This document shows, piece after piece, positions 63,633 through 64,000 of a stretch of DNA of 64,000 nucleotides (within the stretch, counting starts at the first letter, position 1; every line of letters begins with the position of its first letter). The DNA comes from Lachnospiraceae bacterium UBA3850. Its GTDB lineage: Bacteria; Bacillota; Clostridia; Lachnospirales; Lachnospiraceae. The stretch is from positions 1 to 64,000 of the forward strand of contig DGHK01000039.1 in NCBI GenBank assembly GCA_002392655.1, given 5' to 3'. The position numbers were made by a program, and so were the translations under genes. The notes beneath the pieces were generated by a model. The model was not told the origin of the DNA and ran no database searches. It worked only from the letters and a program-made list of their open reading frames with translations.

Positions 63633-64000
63633 ATGAAAAATCTTCGAGACAGCATAAAACTTTTCAGATTTAATCTATTATATACGATACTGTTTGAGGT
63701 TATCCTTAAAACAGTATCTTTTGCTGTGCTTTTACCGCTGTATTTTACACTTGTTAATATAGCAGTCAAGCTCTCGGGAATAGCATATCTGTCCAAGGAA
63801 ACGGCGCACAGGTTTTTCAAGGCGCCGTCAACGTATGCATTTATCTTCATTATTCTTGTGATAGCTGCTGCTTATATAATCATAGACTTTTCGGGAATCA
63901 GCTATTCCTGCAGCAGAGCCAACAAGCTTATGAAGACAAGTCCGATTAGGATGCTGGGCTATGGAATAAAAACAGCCTTCAGACTTCTCAGACCGAGAAA
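63633..64000 (+). CDS. Membrane protein, N-terminal fragment (GDPD membrane-domain-like), cut by window end
   Basis: An open reading frame from ATG 63633 runs 122 codons to the window end without a stop. It begins MKNLRDSIKLFRFNLLYTIL, then IAVKLSGIAYLSKETAHRFF, with two long hydrophobic segments (about 20-45 and 70-92). This pattern resembles the N-terminal membrane domain that precedes glycerophosphodiester phosphodiesterases in related bacteria. The catalytic part would lie beyond the window. It starts 4 bp behind queA and could be in the same transcript. Confidence 0.65.
   Translation, partial: MKNLRDSIKLFRFNLLYTILFEVILKTVSFAVLLPLYFTLVNIAVKLSGIAYLSKETAHRFFKAPSTYAFIFIILVIAAAYIIIDFSGISYSCSRANKLMKTSPIRMLGYGIKTAFRLLRPR

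Overview
The window looks like a low-GC Firmicute, most likely a Lachnospiraceae-type Clostridium. This is inferred from AGGAGG-type ribosome binding sites, consensus sigma-A promoters, a T-box leader on pheS, the LL-diaminopimelate aminotransferase route (dapL), Trp/Tyr/Gly-rich cell-wall-binding repeats, and a high-molecular-weight rubredoxin. No ribosomal RNA or tRNA gene is visible. Almost every gene is on the + strand.

Layout. (1) 1-1312: 3' part of a group II intron with its reverse transcriptase/maturase. (2) 1348-3609: a sigma-A promoter and dapF-dapL. No terminator is visible behind dapL, and the glycan genes start 26 bp later. (3) 3636-18406: a first glycan module. It holds CDP-3,6-dideoxyhexose synthesis (rfbF, rfbG, rfbH, a reductase/epimerase), a polyprenyl-phosphate GT2 paired with a GT-C-like membrane protein, rmlC, an ABC exporter (permease with an added ectodomain; ATPase with a Wzt C-terminal domain), a methyltransferase, and a 1077-residue protein combining a kinase-like domain, a coiled coil and two GT2 domains. 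The order and parts resemble the wzm-wzt-wbdD chain-capping systems of Gram-negative O-antigens. (4) 18432-54214: a second, Wzx/Wzy-type module. It holds a chain-length protein, a beta-helix wall protein, two LicD proteins, two galactofuranosyltransferase-like proteins, an aminotransferase, a nucleotidyltransferase/Gfo-Idh fusion, a Wzy-like polymerase, four acyltransferases, YfhO with a GT2, a TarI-like cytidylyltransferase with an SDR, the initiating sugar-phosphate transferase, DUF4422, flippase, UDP-galactopyranose mutase, a membrane gene split by a frameshift, a Stealth phosphotransferase, several GTs and a VanY-like peptidase. (5) 54226-58100: wall and envelope accessory genes (transglutaminase-like wall protein, lipoprotein, flavin reductase-rubredoxin, two paralogous single-pass proteins). 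(6) 58151-64000: promoter, Phe T-box, pheS, a 293-bp multi-hairpin element, pheT, queA, and the start of a membrane protein.

How it fits together: the cluster appears to make at least two surface glycans, one exported by an ABC transporter and probably capped, the other flipped by Wzx and polymerised by Wzy. The second is probably rich in phosphodiester substituents (two LicD proteins, Stealth, two further putative cytidylyltransferases). Four encoded exported proteins carry cell-wall-binding repeats of the choline-binding type, so the locus may encode both a wall ligand and the proteins that bind it. The most unusual signals are the split WbdD-like capping module (14559-18406), the C(GNN)G-triloop hairpin cluster between pheS and pheT (59705-59997), the aminotransferase plus nucleotidyltransferase/oxidoreductase pair between LicD and Wzy (25436-27855), and the promoter that fires into its own hairpin terminator (56690-56760). 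Assignments rest on reading motifs by eye; no database search was run.
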